A DNA stretch of 32,438 bases from Flavisolibacter sp. (GTDB lineage: Bacteria; Bacteroidota; Bacteroidia; Chitinophagales; Chitinophagaceae): NCBI GenBank assembly GCA_028288675.1, contig JAQBNG010000178.1, forward strand, positions 1 through 32,438. The letters run 5' to 3'. The notes beneath the pieces are model-generated. The model was given only the letters and a program-made list of their open reading frames with translations, did no database searches and was not told the DNA's origin. This document shows positions 1 to 7,771 of the stretch, one piece after another (position 1 is the stretch's first letter; each line of letters starts with the position of its first letter). Both the position numbers and the translations under genes were made by a program.

Positions 1-179
1 TTCGGCATTTGAATATCTAAAAAAATAAGATGTACTTTTTTGCTGCTTACAAGTTCCATTGCTTTCAGCGGCGCATCAAACTCACCAACAAGAGCCAGGA
101 AATCCACATCGGCGATATACTCCTTTAACCCTTTGCGGGCAAGTGGTTCATCATCTATAATTATGCAGTCGATCTTCAT
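1..179 (-). CDS. LytTR-type response regulator, receiver domain (partial)
   Basis: Reads as the first 59 codons of a response regulator whose remainder lies before the window. The receiver fold is clear: an acidic pair at D9/D10 followed by EPLARKGLK, and a phospho-acceptor aspartate at D55 in the motif FLDIQMP. The IDDEPLAR opening is typical of the LytR/AlgR class, whose C-terminal half is a LytTR DNA-binding domain, but that part cannot be seen here. Its ATG lies one base after the stop codon of the upstream LytS-type kinase, so the two are almost certainly cotranscribed and form a cognate pair. Receiver identity is secure; the LytTR output domain is inferred from the start motif and the partner. 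Confidence 0.88.
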   Translation of the reverse strand, partial: MKIDCIIIDDEPLARKGLKEYIADVDFLALVGEFDAPLKAMELVSSKKVHLIFLDIQMP

Positions 180-180
180 A

Positions 181-1200
181 TTATTGATGTAGTGACAAAT
201 TTAATTCTACTCCAAACCAGCCTTCTGTTTCTTTCACTTTTAATTGATGTTTACCGGGATAAAGCAACTCTAATCTTTTTTGAACATTGGCCATTCCGAT
301 GCCCCCGCTTTTGTTAGTTTCAATTTTTTGTTCCGTAGTATTATAAACCGAAAAAAGCATCGAACCATTTTGCCTCCACAATTTTATTTGCACTTCGTTT
401 TGTTTTCCATCTATAAAATGCGAAAGGTGCTTAAAAGAATTTTCAACAAACGGAATCATCAATAGCGGCTCAATATTAAATTGCCTTACATCTTTTTCGC
501 AGCTAAATTCAATAGTCGTGTTGTTAACCCTTAACTGTTGCAGGTCAACATAGTCTTTCAAAAAATGGATTTCTTTTTCAATAGGTATGCGGCGGTCGCC
601 ACATTCATATAACTGGTAGCGCAACATCTCCGAAAATTTATGCAGCGCCTCCCTGGCGGCTGTATTCTCTTTATCAATTAAAAAGTAAACAGAGTTGAGT
701 GAGTTAAATAAAAAATGCGGATTGATTTGCGCCTTTAGAAAATTCAGCTCAGCTTCTGCTTTTTCTTTGGCGACTATGGCCATGCGCTTTTGAAGTTGTA
801 TGTAGTCGAATGCGGATTTTAAAGCGATGCTTGCCAGCACCAAAAAAAACTGCGTGACAAAGTTGTTATACACGGCTTGCTTTACACCAATGTTTCGAAT
901 CATTTCTGTTAGAACAACTGATAAGGCTAACATTTTTACATAACTAAAAACAGCAACTACTGCAATGAATGCGATGGCAAACTGCAGGTATTTTTTTTGG
1001 TACAAAAGCCTTGGAACCACCACAAGGTTAACAAGGTAAATAACCAATGCAAGATCAATTACCTTGATAGTTGTTACCCATGCAGCCTGTGTAAAAGATG
1101 TATAATCCTGGTAACGCAGGTAATACCAAATGCCTGCGATCGCCAGCCAAAAAAGAAGGTGGTAAAATTTATTGCGGGTTATGTTTCCGGCTTGCAGCAT
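181..1200 (-). CDS. LytS-type sensor histidine kinase
   Basis: A 339-residue membrane histidine kinase. Four hydrophobic stretches occupy roughly residues 12-30, 44-64, 72-98 and 113-130, followed by a short linker helix and then a His_kinase domain. The phospho-acceptor is H162 in INPHFLFNSLN, the class-defining motif of the LytS/YehU family. An N-box (PFVENSFKH, near 250) and a glycine motif (GGIGMANVQKRL, near 300) complete the ATPase part. There is no separate periplasmic sensor domain, so the signal is probably sensed within or near the membrane. It is transcribed just ahead of the LytTR-type regulator with one base between them. The stimulus is not evident; the divergent dioxygenase-like gene could be a target, but that is only positional. 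Confidence 0.92.
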   Translation of the reverse strand: MLQAGNITRNKFYHLLFWLAIAGIWYYLRYQDYTSFTQAAWVTTIKVIDLALVIYLVNLVVVPRLLYQKKYLQFAIAFIAVVAVFSYVKMLALSVVLTEMIRNIGVKQAVYNNFVTQFFLVLASIALKSAFDYIQLQKRMAIVAKEKAEAELNFLKAQINPHFLFNSLNSVYFLIDKENTAAREALHKFSEMLRYQLYECGDRRIPIEKEIHFLKDYVDLQQLRVNNTTIEFSCEKDVRQFNIEPLLMIPFVENSFKHLSHFIDGKQNEVQIKLWRQNGSMLFSVYNTTEQKIETNKSGGIGMANVQKRLELLYPGKHQLKVKETEGWFGVELNLSLHQ

Positions 1201-1261
1201 AGCTCAAAATAAATCTACGAAATATAAAGCGCAGAAAACTTTACACGTTTGGCTCCTTCTG

Positions 1262-1293
1262 CTACACCTACAGTAAAAGCACTGCAGGTGTAG
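1262..1293. promoter_or_regulatory. Interrupted palindrome in divergent intergenic region
   Basis: CTACACCT at 1262-1269 pairs with AGGTGTAG at 1286-1293, and CAGT (1271-1274) pairs with ACTG (1281-1284); one mismatch separates the two blocks and the loop is AAAAGC. It sits between the kinase gene (minus) and the dioxygenase-like gene (plus), about 60-75 bases from each start. There is no T tract, so it looks more like an operator or mRNA hairpin than a terminator. Function is inferred from symmetry and position only. Confidence 0.4.
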
Positions 1294-1368
1294 TAGTTCT
1301 TACCAGATGTATAATTTTTTCGCAACGACTATTTTTAGAATAGAGCTTTGTGTTTTAAAAAATCGGTT

Positions 1369-2076
1369 ATGATAAAAATGCTCTTTTCTTCTGCCCTTTG
1401 TATGGCGTTTTCAAGTTGTGAACACACCAGCTCCCAGGTACAAAAAAACGAGAGCTCCAACCAAATAAAAGTAGGCGGACCATGCGAAGGCTGCGAAGCC
1501 ATCTATGAAAGCAAAACGCCTTTTACTGCCTTGAATGAGGTGGACACACTGACGGATTTTAACGAGGCGGGCCCCAAGTTGGTCATTAGCGGGACGGTGT
1601 ATAAAAGCGATGGGAAAACGCCGGCGCCAGGTGTGGTGCTGTATGTTTATCATACCGACCAAACAGGAAGGTACCGGGTTAATGGAACAGAAACCGGTTG
1701 GGGCACAAGGCATGGCAGCATTCGCGGATGGATGAAAACAGGCGCAGAAGGCCGGTATAAATTTTATACACTTCACCCGGCATCCTATTCAAAACAAGGC
1801 CCTCCGGCGCATATCCACATTACTGTAAAAGAACCAAGCAAAGCAGAATACTGGATTGACGACTTTCATTTTGACGATGATCCTTTTTTAACTGCAGAGG
1901 ATAAAAAGAAATTTCAAAATCGTGGTGGCAACGGTGTGCTTCATTTAGAAAAAAGAGGCAGTATCTATTATGGAGAACGGCAAATTTATTTAGGTAAGGG
2001 GGTCACCGATTATCCTCCGGAAAAAACTTCGGTGCTGTCAGATAATATCACCACTGGTAGGCTGGTTTTAAAGTAG
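1369..2076 (+). CDS. Intradiol ring-cleavage dioxygenase-like lipoprotein
   Basis: Resembles the catalytic domain of protocatechuate 3,4-dioxygenase (PcaH), which uses non-haem Fe(III) to open catechol rings between the hydroxyls. Numbered from the ATG at 1369, the expected iron ligands are Y102 (QTGRY), Y140 (PASYSKQ), H148 and H150 (PPAHIH). A VSG-type beta-sandwich start and the RGW..TGAEGRY.FYTLHP block also match the family. The N-terminus is a short hydrophobic signal with a lipobox-like FSSC (C17), so the protein is probably anchored in the envelope, unlike the cytoplasmic catabolic enzymes. The frame is open to a TTG at 1348, but ATG at 1369 or 1378 places the signal correctly. No other aromatic-catabolism genes are adjacent, so the physiological substrate is unknown. 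Confidence 0.82.
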   Translation: MIKMLFSSALCMAFSSCEHTSSQVQKNESSNQIKVGGPCEGCEAIYESKTPFTALNEVDTLTDFNEAGPKLVISGTVYKSDGKTPAPGVVLYVYHTDQTGRYRVNGTETGWGTRHGSIRGWMKTGAEGRYKFYTLHPASYSKQGPPAHIHITVKEPSKAEYWIDDFHFDDDPFLTAEDKKKFQNRGGNGVLHLEKRGSIYYGERQIYLGKGVTDYPPEKTSVLSDNITTGRLVLK

Positions 2077-2186
2077 AAATCTTAGTGATGTTTACCGGCT
2101 ATATAGCTTTTGCCTGCTAATAAACCTGTAAAAAATGCGTTGATGTAGAATTAAGCCTGTTTAAAAAAAAGGTGCAAAAATGGGTG

Positions 2187-2199
2187 TAGCTTTAAGCTA
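2187..2199. promoter_or_regulatory. 13-base perfect palindrome upstream of DoxX-like gene
   Basis: TAGCTT-T-AAGCTA forms an exact palindrome ending 16 bases before the ATG of the DoxX-like gene. It could be a small operator or chance; the AT-rich setting makes chance quite possible. Confidence 0.2.
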
Positions 2200-2215
2200 A
2201 CTAAAAACTCAGGCG

Positions 2216-2668
2216 ATGAACCAACATCTAATCTCCCGGATCGCCATCTACCTCCTGTCATTCGTAATGATCTTTTTTGGCATCCAGCATTTCACTAACC
2301 CTAACGGTATGGTCTCAAGAGTTCCCGACTTTTTGCCCGGTGGCATCACGTGGGTTTATGTTGCAGGAGCTGCCTTTATCCTGGCAGCGATTTCATTTAT
2401 GACCAACATCCTTGTACGTGTTGCTGCCTACTTGCTTGCGCTGATGCTCCTTATTTTTGTGCTAACCATTCACTTGCCACAGTACCTTGACACTGCTGAT
2501 AAAGATTACCGGCAGGCTACTATGATTAATTTATTAAAGGACCTTGCCCTGGCAGCTTTTGCTCTTTACATCGCCAGCAATGCACGTCATCAAAAAGTGT
2601 TGGAAGAAACGAGCCTCGAAGAAGAGGAAAAAATATTGCACAAGCAGTTGAACGTAGTGCATGACTAA
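2216..2668 (+). CDS. DoxX-like integral membrane protein
   Basis: A 150-residue protein with four predicted membrane helices (about residues 6-22, 44-62, 66-86 and 103-121), separated by short loops, which is the usual architecture and length of the DoxX/DoxD-like family. The first helix is followed by FFGIQHFTNP, a pattern common in Bacteroidota DoxX-like proteins. The C-terminal tail (about 125-150) is charged and rich in Glu and Lys, and likely cytoplasmic. Family members are tied to quinone or oxidative-stress functions in only a few cases, so no reaction can be assigned. It follows the dioxygenase-like gene by 139 bases on the same strand and could share its transcript, though the gap is long. 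Confidence 0.72.
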   Translation: MNQHLISRIAIYLLSFVMIFFGIQHFTNPNGMVSRVPDFLPGGITWVYVAGAAFILAAISFMTNILVRVAAYLLALMLLIFVLTIHLPQYLDTADKDYRQATMINLLKDLALAAFALYIASNARHQKVLEETSLEEEEKILHKQLNVVHD

Positions 2669-2775
2669 TGCGTAAAGAATCTTGCTGACTACGGCGGTTA
2701 ATAACTCATCTACCGTAAAGGTGCCATTTACTATAGTCAAGGCAACCACATCTTTAAGCGACCAACTTTTTATTT

Positions 2776-3678
2776 TTACTTGATGACTTTGTAGTTTTTA
2801 TAAATAAAAAATTGTTTGCCCGTAATCTCCTCTAATAATTTCATAAGCTTTTCTTTAAAACTCATATTATTATTAGCGGGATCGTATTTAAATATCCAAT
2901 CCTGGCTTGCTATAATTTCCTGCATTACAGCGGGGTGGGAATGGTTAAAAATTTTGAGAAAATCATACTCGCGGTAGCTGTATTCTTCTTTATGCCTTTG
3001 CTCATAATCCTGCACATATTCATCTGTCTGGTGATACCGTTTTGTAAACTCTAATTGTTTAGCTTTTAATTTTTTTGGAGGACGCACCCAACTGTAATGA
3101 TACACCGTGGCCTCCACTTGTTTTGCCTTTAGCTTTTCGCCTTTTTCTGTACCATCGGGGTTTACAAACTTCCGAAACCCCATAGAATCTTTATAGCTTC
3201 TTATACCGGGATCATTTCTTACAATCCGGATTTCCCTTTGATGAAACCTGCGGGTGGGACAATAATGATTATAGTCGCCATAAAAATTAATAAAGCGTAG
3301 CAGAAAGCCTTCCACTTCTTTACGTTCCAGGTTATTCTGCATAGCTTTTTGCAGTCCTTCTAAATCTTCTTCATGCAAAACTTCATCGGCCTGTAAATGA
3401 AAAAGCCAGTCAGCATCTTTTGCGGCGTTATCCATCCCGATGTTTGCCTGCAGTGCGAATATTTTTCCACCGGTGCGCAGTTGTTCATCCCAAATGGTAT
3501 CTACAATTTTTATCTTACTGCTATTTAGTGCAACAACAGCTTCCCTGGTGCCATCCGTACTATCTCCTATCACTACAATATATTCATCTACAATAGGCAG
3601 TAAACTTTTAATAGATTGAATAAATGGATACGCATAGGTAAAACCATTTCGTACATAAGTAAAAGCACTCACTTTCAT
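2776..3678 (-). CDS. Glycosyltransferase family 2-like protein
   Basis: A 300-residue protein with the start of a GT-A fold: a beta-strand plus YVRNG loop (residues 1-12), DEYIVVIGDSTDGTRE (about 31-46) where family 2 enzymes bind the nucleotide sugar, and a WLFHLQADEVL stretch (about 90-100) whose acidic residues match the metal-binding DxD region. There are no membrane helices. The C-terminal half is rich in charged and aromatic residues and resembles no specific acceptor class I can name. It begins 32 bases after the lysS stop on the same strand and may be cotranscribed with it. A role in cell-surface polysaccharide or glycoprotein synthesis is the general expectation; donor and acceptor are unknown. 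Confidence 0.8.
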   Translation of the reverse strand: MKVSAFTYVRNGFTYAYPFIQSIKSLLPIVDEYIVVIGDSTDGTREAVVALNSSKIKIVDTIWDEQLRTGGKIFALQANIGMDNAAKDADWLFHLQADEVLHEEDLEGLQKAMQNNLERKEVEGFLLRFINFYGDYNHYCPTRRFHQREIRIVRNDPGIRSYKDSMGFRKFVNPDGTEKGEKLKAKQVEATVYHYSWVRPPKKLKAKQLEFTKRYHQTDEYVQDYEQRHKEEYSYREYDFLKIFNHSHPAVMQEIIASQDWIFKYDPANNNMSFKEKLMKLLEEITGKQFFIYKNYKVIK

Positions 3679-3710
3679 GGTTAAACTAAATTATAATAGA
3701 TCACTGGTTG

Positions 3711-5261
3711 TCAGGATGTAATTTCTTCCGGCTTATCCGTTTCGCCCCAATTCTCCGGCCGCATCTGCGGAAAGAACAATACATCCTGAATAGATGGCTG
3801 GTTAGTTAACAGCATACACAACCTGTCTATTCCAATGCCAATGCCCGATGTTGGCGGCATACCATATTCCAATGCCCGTAAAAAATCATGGTCAATAAAC
3901 ATGGCTTCCGCATCACCGCGTTCCATTAACCGAACCTGTTCTTCAAAGCGTTCCCGCTGGTCAATTGGGTCATTCAATTCGCTGTATGCATTAGCTATTT
4001 CCTTACCATTGATCATTAATTCAAAACGCTCTACCAGTCCGGGTTTGCTACGGTGCTTTTTGGTAAGCGGGCTCATTTCTACCGGGTAGTCAATGATGAA
4101 AGTTGGTTGTATATAATGAGGTTCGCATACGGCTCCAAAAATCTCATCTATCAATTTTCCGTGGCCTATAGAGGGATCAACAGCTATAGCCAGTTGCCGG
4201 CATACATCACGTAATCCTGCTTCATCCATTGCGCTTACATCATGCCCGGTATGTTCTTTAATAGCATCATAAATGGAGATGCGTTTAAAAGGTGCTTCAA
4301 AGGAAATGGTGCGTTCACCCACCATAACTTCCGTTGTGCCACATACATCAACCGCGGCTTTTTCCAAAAGCTTTTCGGTTACATTCATCATCCATAAATA
4401 ATCTTTGTAGGCTGTATAAAATTCAAGTATGGTAAACTCGGGGTTGTGCGTTCTATCCATGCCTTCGTTACGAAAGTTGCGGCTGAATTCATATACCCAG
4501 TCAAAGCCGCCAACTATTAATCTTTTTAAATAAAGTTCATTGGCAATGCGTAAATAAAAAGGAACGTCCAATGCATTATGATGTGTGGTAAAAGGCCTTG
4601 CCGCCGCGCCTCCGGGAATGCTTTGCAGCACTGGTGTATCTACCTCTAAAGCGCCATGCTCATTTAAAAACTCACGCAGGGAGTTCATTAGTTTAGTACG
4701 TTTTACAAACGTTTCTTTTACAGATGGATTAATAACTAAATCAGCATAACGTTGGCGGTATTTAAATTCAGGATCAGTAACAGCATCATACGCATGTCCG
4801 TCCGCTTCTTTTACAATGGGCAAGGGACGAAGCGATTTTGCAAGAACAGTTATCTCTTTTACATGTACTGAGATCTCGCCCATTTTAGTGCGAAAAACAA
4901 ATCCTTTTATACCAATGAAATCGCCAAGGTCCACAAGCTTTTTCCACACTATATCGTACATAGATGTATCACCATCTTTTACCAGATCATCTTTACGAAC
5001 ATAGATTTGGATACGGCCATGGGAGTCCTGTAATTCGGCAAACGAAGCCTTGCCCATATCGCGATAGCTCATAAGTCGTCCGGCAAGGCATACGTCTTTT
5101 AATTCGTCTTTTGTATCGTCGGTAAACGTGTTTTTTATATTGGCTGAATAATGTGTAACCGGGTATAATGGAGCAGGATATGGATCGATACCTAACGCCT
5201 GTAGTTGTGTTAGTTTCTCTCTGCGTATCGTTTCCTGCTCAGATAAATGTTGTGTCTGCAT
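3711..5261 (-). CDS. lysS: Lysyl-tRNA synthetase, class II
   Basis: Charges tRNA-Lys with lysine in the cytoplasm. The order of parts is standard: an N-terminal OB-fold anticodon-binding domain (about residues 57-145), then the class II catalytic core with motif 1 (about 195-216, ending VDTPVL), motif 2 (FRNEGMDRTHNPEFT, 263-277) and motif 3 (GIGIGIDRLCMLL, near 480-492). The RYADL element near 171 and the SELNDPIDQRERFEEQ block are hallmarks of LysS as opposed to aspartyl- or asparaginyl-tRNA synthetases. At 516 residues it is full length. A good promoter lies directly upstream, and a glycosyltransferase gene follows 32 bases downstream. Confidence 0.98.
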   Translation of the reverse strand: MQTQHLSEQETIRREKLTQLQALGIDPYPAPLYPVTHYSANIKNTFTDDTKDELKDVCLAGRLMSYRDMGKASFAELQDSHGRIQIYVRKDDLVKDGDTSMYDIVWKKLVDLGDFIGIKGFVFRTKMGEISVHVKEITVLAKSLRPLPIVKEADGHAYDAVTDPEFKYRQRYADLVINPSVKETFVKRTKLMNSLREFLNEHGALEVDTPVLQSIPGGAAARPFTTHHNALDVPFYLRIANELYLKRLIVGGFDWVYEFSRNFRNEGMDRTHNPEFTILEFYTAYKDYLWMMNVTEKLLEKAAVDVCGTTEVMVGERTISFEAPFKRISIYDAIKEHTGHDVSAMDEAGLRDVCRQLAIAVDPSIGHGKLIDEIFGAVCEPHYIQPTFIIDYPVEMSPLTKKHRSKPGLVERFELMINGKEIANAYSELNDPIDQRERFEEQVRLMERGDAEAMFIDHDFLRALEYGMPPTSGIGIGIDRLCMLLTNQPSIQDVLFFPQMRPENWGETDKPEEITS

Positions 5262-5280
5262 ACTTCTTTTTCTGGAAGCG

Positions 5281-5313
5281 CAAAATTAGGGCTTCAAAAC
5301 ATCCTTTTACAAA
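5281..5313 (-). promoter_or_regulatory. Bacteroidota-type promoter for lysS
   Basis: On the minus strand a TTTG (-33; 5310-5313) is followed after 21 bases by TAATTTTG (-7; 5281-5288). This is an exact fit to the sigma-ABfr consensus TTTG-N19-21-TAnnTTTG. The -7 element ends 19 bases before the lysS ATG, giving a leader of roughly 10-15 bases. Confidence 0.6.
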
Positions 5314-5317
5314 TTGA

Positions 5318-5470
5318 ATGTTTGATATACCGGTAAACCAAAAACTTTTAGACACACCCGGTATCAATGATTTGAATGACTTTTATTACAGCCGACACGG
5401 AGATAAGGTGGCTATCGTAACAGATGGAAAGTATTTGAATTTTGTGGAATCTGGCCTAAGGTTTATTTAA
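5318..5470 (+). CDS. Possible small ORF or gene remnant, 50 codons
   Basis: An uninterrupted ATG frame of 50 codons lies between the diverging lysS promoter and the tail of the next gene, overlapping that gene's last 15 bases on the opposite strand. The residues are polar and protein-like, including DLNDFYYSRHGDKVAIV and a final NFVESGLRFI. There is no signal peptide, membrane helix or recognised motif. It may be a true small protein, a remnant of a larger gene, or chance coding. No strong ribosome-binding site is visible, which is normal for Bacteroidota. Confidence 0.25.
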   Translation: MFDIPVNQKLLDTPGINDLNDFYYSRHGDKVAIVTDGKYLNFVESGLRFI

Positions 5471-6139
5471 AACAAAGTCAGCATTAAACAGGCTGGTTCT
5501 TACTTTTATCAGTTTGCAGGAGCCGTTCTCATAAACATATTCGTTGCTGTTTCCATCGGGGAAGCTGATCTTATAATGATGCTCCTTTATCTTTTTAATG
5601 GGAATAAACAGCTTATAGTTATCGGAAAAAACACTTGTGTAAAACGTCGGCTCCTGTGCATACAAACAGTGCGTATTATATTTCACGACAAAGTTTTTCA
5701 AAATTGTTTCTTCACCATCTTCTGTTACCGATAAGCCGGTGCCGTTATTTTTTATTTGCTGGTTTGCCCTTTCTTTACCATTTACCTGCCGGTTGAGAGA
5801 GGAATATTGCAAAACATCATTTTCATAAACAGAATTCTCCTTTACCTGAACATGAAAAGAAAGTATCATGCTGGCTTTTACATCCGATTCTATTGCATAG
5901 GTAGTTTTACTGCCCAACTTTACTTGCTTAAAATTGAGCTTACCTACTTGCTTGCCATGCCGGTTAATACTGTAGTTTAAACTTTGCTCCTGTGCAACAG
6001 CCAAAACAGGCAATGCATTTAATAGTAGAATTATGGTAATTCCTTTTACACATGCAAATAGAGTTTTAAAAAATGGGGGAGCGATTGAAGGCAGCTTATT
6101 AAAAAGGGTTTTGAGAAAAAGAGAAACATAGCTTGACAT
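5456..6139 (-). CDS. Secreted protein of unknown function (DUF6134-like)
   Basis: A 227-residue protein with an extended N-terminal region and one hydrophobic segment (about residues 30-49, GITIILLLNALPVLAVAQ) ending in a plausible signal-peptidase site. The mature part begins QSLNYSINRHGKQVGKL and consists of alternating beta-strands with few long helices. The start IxxxGKxVGxL and the later SDNYKLFIPIKK and LIKVRTSLFNADFVL blocks remind me of the Bacteroidota family DUF6134, but I cannot confirm this without a profile search. A later start, for example near the TLFACVKG segment, would give a more usual signal peptide length. No enzymatic motif is visible. It stands alone between lysS and the phosphoesterase gene. 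Confidence 0.65.
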   Translation of the reverse strand: MSSYVSLFLKTLFNKLPSIAPPFFKTLFACVKGITIILLLNALPVLAVAQEQSLNYSINRHGKQVGKLNFKQVKLGSKTTYAIESDVKASMILSFHVQVKENSVYENDVLQYSSLNRQVNGKERANQQIKNNGTGLSVTEDGEETILKNFVVKYNTHCLYAQEPTFYTSVFSDNYKLFIPIKKIKEHHYKISFPDGNSNEYVYENGSCKLIKVRTSLFNADFVLNKP

Positions 6140-6343
6140 GAGCCTTTAATTAATAATGTTGCGACGTTACCGGGTTATTGTGATGTAAAGTAGTTTTATA
6201 AATGGGCAATCATAAAATAAATTCTATGGGGAGATTCGAACTAACGCATGCGATTTTATCAAATACGCCTACTTACTTTCTTTTTGAGATTAGTACACAT
6301 TCAGTAAGCCGCATAAGTAAACCTGTTTAGCAGGATCTAAACT

Positions 6344-7666
6344 TCACTTCCGATACTTCACATTTTCCCTGTTATCCTTAACAGGTAAATCAGTCCAGAG
6401 AAGATCCACGATTCCTGCAAGCTCAGGGGAGTAAGCTTCCAACTGGGCCACTTCAGCCTTTTGCTGTGGGTTAATTTTTTCATCGCCTTCAAAATGTGCC
6501 ATGATGCCTTGCCGGAACATTGGTGCTGCAAAAGTCGCCAGGCTGGATGGTGCAGAGAAAGGAGGGTTTGTCAACAGGTAATTGAAATAAACATCTAATT
6601 GCCCGCTGAGGAAAGAGTTGGAATATTCTGTAAAAGTCATGCCGTTAGGGAAGACAGCATTAATGGAAGTTACCTGCGTAGTGGTGATATCCAGGTCTTT
6701 ATTCTTCATTATAATTCTCCGGTATGGAATGGGGGCTGTAACCAGAGAGCCTGTTTCAATATCAAACAACTCGTTACCGTCTTTTTCATACCGGGTAATG
6801 TCGCTGGCGTGGTAGTGCCCTGTAAAAATGATTCTCAAGCCGGCGTTCATCAATGATTCTGTAACCGGTTGCCAGTTGTCAATCACATACCCCGGATCAA
6901 GCTCCGTTTGGTTTGTGTAATGCTCTAACAGGTTATGATGCATCATGCCGAACACAGTGATGTTTTGGGCTTTGGCTTCGGCTAAACGGGCCAGCATCCA
7001 GCTAAGCGTTTGTGGCTTTATTCTTCCCGGGGTGGTAGACTTTGTTATGTTGTCTTCGTACCGGCAGGCATCAACGCCCATGATCCACAAACCGGCGTAT
7101 GGCTGGGCTATATAGCTCAACGAATTCGGGTCGCGGCTGATAGCATTTGTATAACCGAAGGCTCCATAGATAGAACTAAACTCTGTGGCAGATATGCCAG
7201 GTGTAGGAATAGCATTATTACCATCGTAGCGCATTGCTTCCGGGTTAGCCACGTCGTGGTTTCCAGGCACTACGTAAACTTTAATGTTCTCGTTCTTCAA
7301 GCTCTGGAAAAACGAAGCCATTGATTGATGGCTGATGCGTTCACCATCTTTGGTAAGGTCGCCGGGTACAAGCAATATATCAGGCTTATCGGCTTTCAGA
7401 TCGGCTAATACTTTACGGAAGATAGGATCGCTGTAAGCCAGTAGTTTGGGATCTTGCGCCAGGTACTCCTGAAACGCCTGCCCCTCAATTCCGTTGTTGG
7501 TAAAAAGGCCTGGATCGGTATAGTGGATATCTGAAACAATAGCAATTTTGATATGATCATTTTTCAGATCAAATACATTTTTTTCCGGAGCTGGCGGCTG
7601 ATCATTCTTTTTACAGGAGAAGATAAATAAGCAACCCGAGGAAAAAAGAAAGAGAATCTTTTTCAT
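6344..7666 (-). CDS. Lipoprotein calcineurin-like metallophosphoesterase
   Basis: A 440-residue phosphoesterase anchored in the envelope. The signal peptide ends in a lipobox with C18 (FIFSCKK). All metal-ligand blocks of the calcineurin-like fold are present in order: D46-x-H48 (SDIH), GD at 102-103 (VPGDLTKDGE), GNHD at 135-138, MMHH at 241-244 and GHYH at 283-286. A dinuclear metal centre and a real hydrolase are therefore expected. The C-terminal part (about 310-440) is a helical extension of the type seen in secreted Bacteroidota phosphoesterases. The substrate (phosphomonoester, phosphodiester or sphingomyelin-like) cannot be told from the sequence. The gene is monocistronic by spacing, with gaps of about 105 and 200 bases on either side. 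Confidence 0.9.
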   Translation of the reverse strand: MKKILFLFSSGCLFIFSCKKNDQPPAPEKNVFDLKNDHIKIAIVSDIHYTDPGLFTNNGIEGQAFQEYLAQDPKLLAYSDPIFRKVLADLKADKPDILLVPGDLTKDGERISHQSMASFFQSLKNENIKVYVVPGNHDVANPEAMRYDGNNAIPTPGISATEFSSIYGAFGYTNAISRDPNSLSYIAQPYAGLWIMGVDACRYEDNITKSTTPGRIKPQTLSWMLARLAEAKAQNITVFGMMHHNLLEHYTNQTELDPGYVIDNWQPVTESLMNAGLRIIFTGHYHASDITRYEKDGNELFDIETGSLVTAPIPYRRIIMKNKDLDITTTQVTSINAVFPNGMTFTEYSNSFLSGQLDVYFNYLLTNPPFSAPSSLATFAAPMFRQGIMAHFEGDEKINPQQKAEVAQLEAYSPELAGIVDLLWTDLPVKDNRENVKYRK

Positions 7667-7771
7667 GTTAGATGTTTTTAGGTAAAGCGAATAAATAGTG
7701 CGACAATGAAGTTTTGCTTTATGCCATTTTATGCGTAGAAGAAATAGATAAAAAATTATAGAAGCAGCCCG

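Noticed and set aside
2655-2775. Minus-strand frame after the DoxX-like gene reads protein-like (KDVVALTIVNGTFTVDELL).
   Set aside because: It starts with GTG, runs antisense into the DoxX-like gene, overlaps the end of the glycosyltransferase gene and has no recognised motif; most likely chance or an old remnant too short to judge.
6220-6290. Minus-strand GTTCGAATC with flanking CTCCCC resembles a tRNA T-arm or a tmRNA end, possibly an attachment-site remnant.
   Set aside because: The T-stem bases do not pair (GTTAG against CTCCC), no matching 5' acceptor or anticodon arm is found upstream, and there is no integrase nearby.
6225-6326. A 33-codon plus-strand ATG frame in the gap before the phosphoesterase gene.
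   Set aside because: Too short, with no protein-like pattern or ribosome-binding context.
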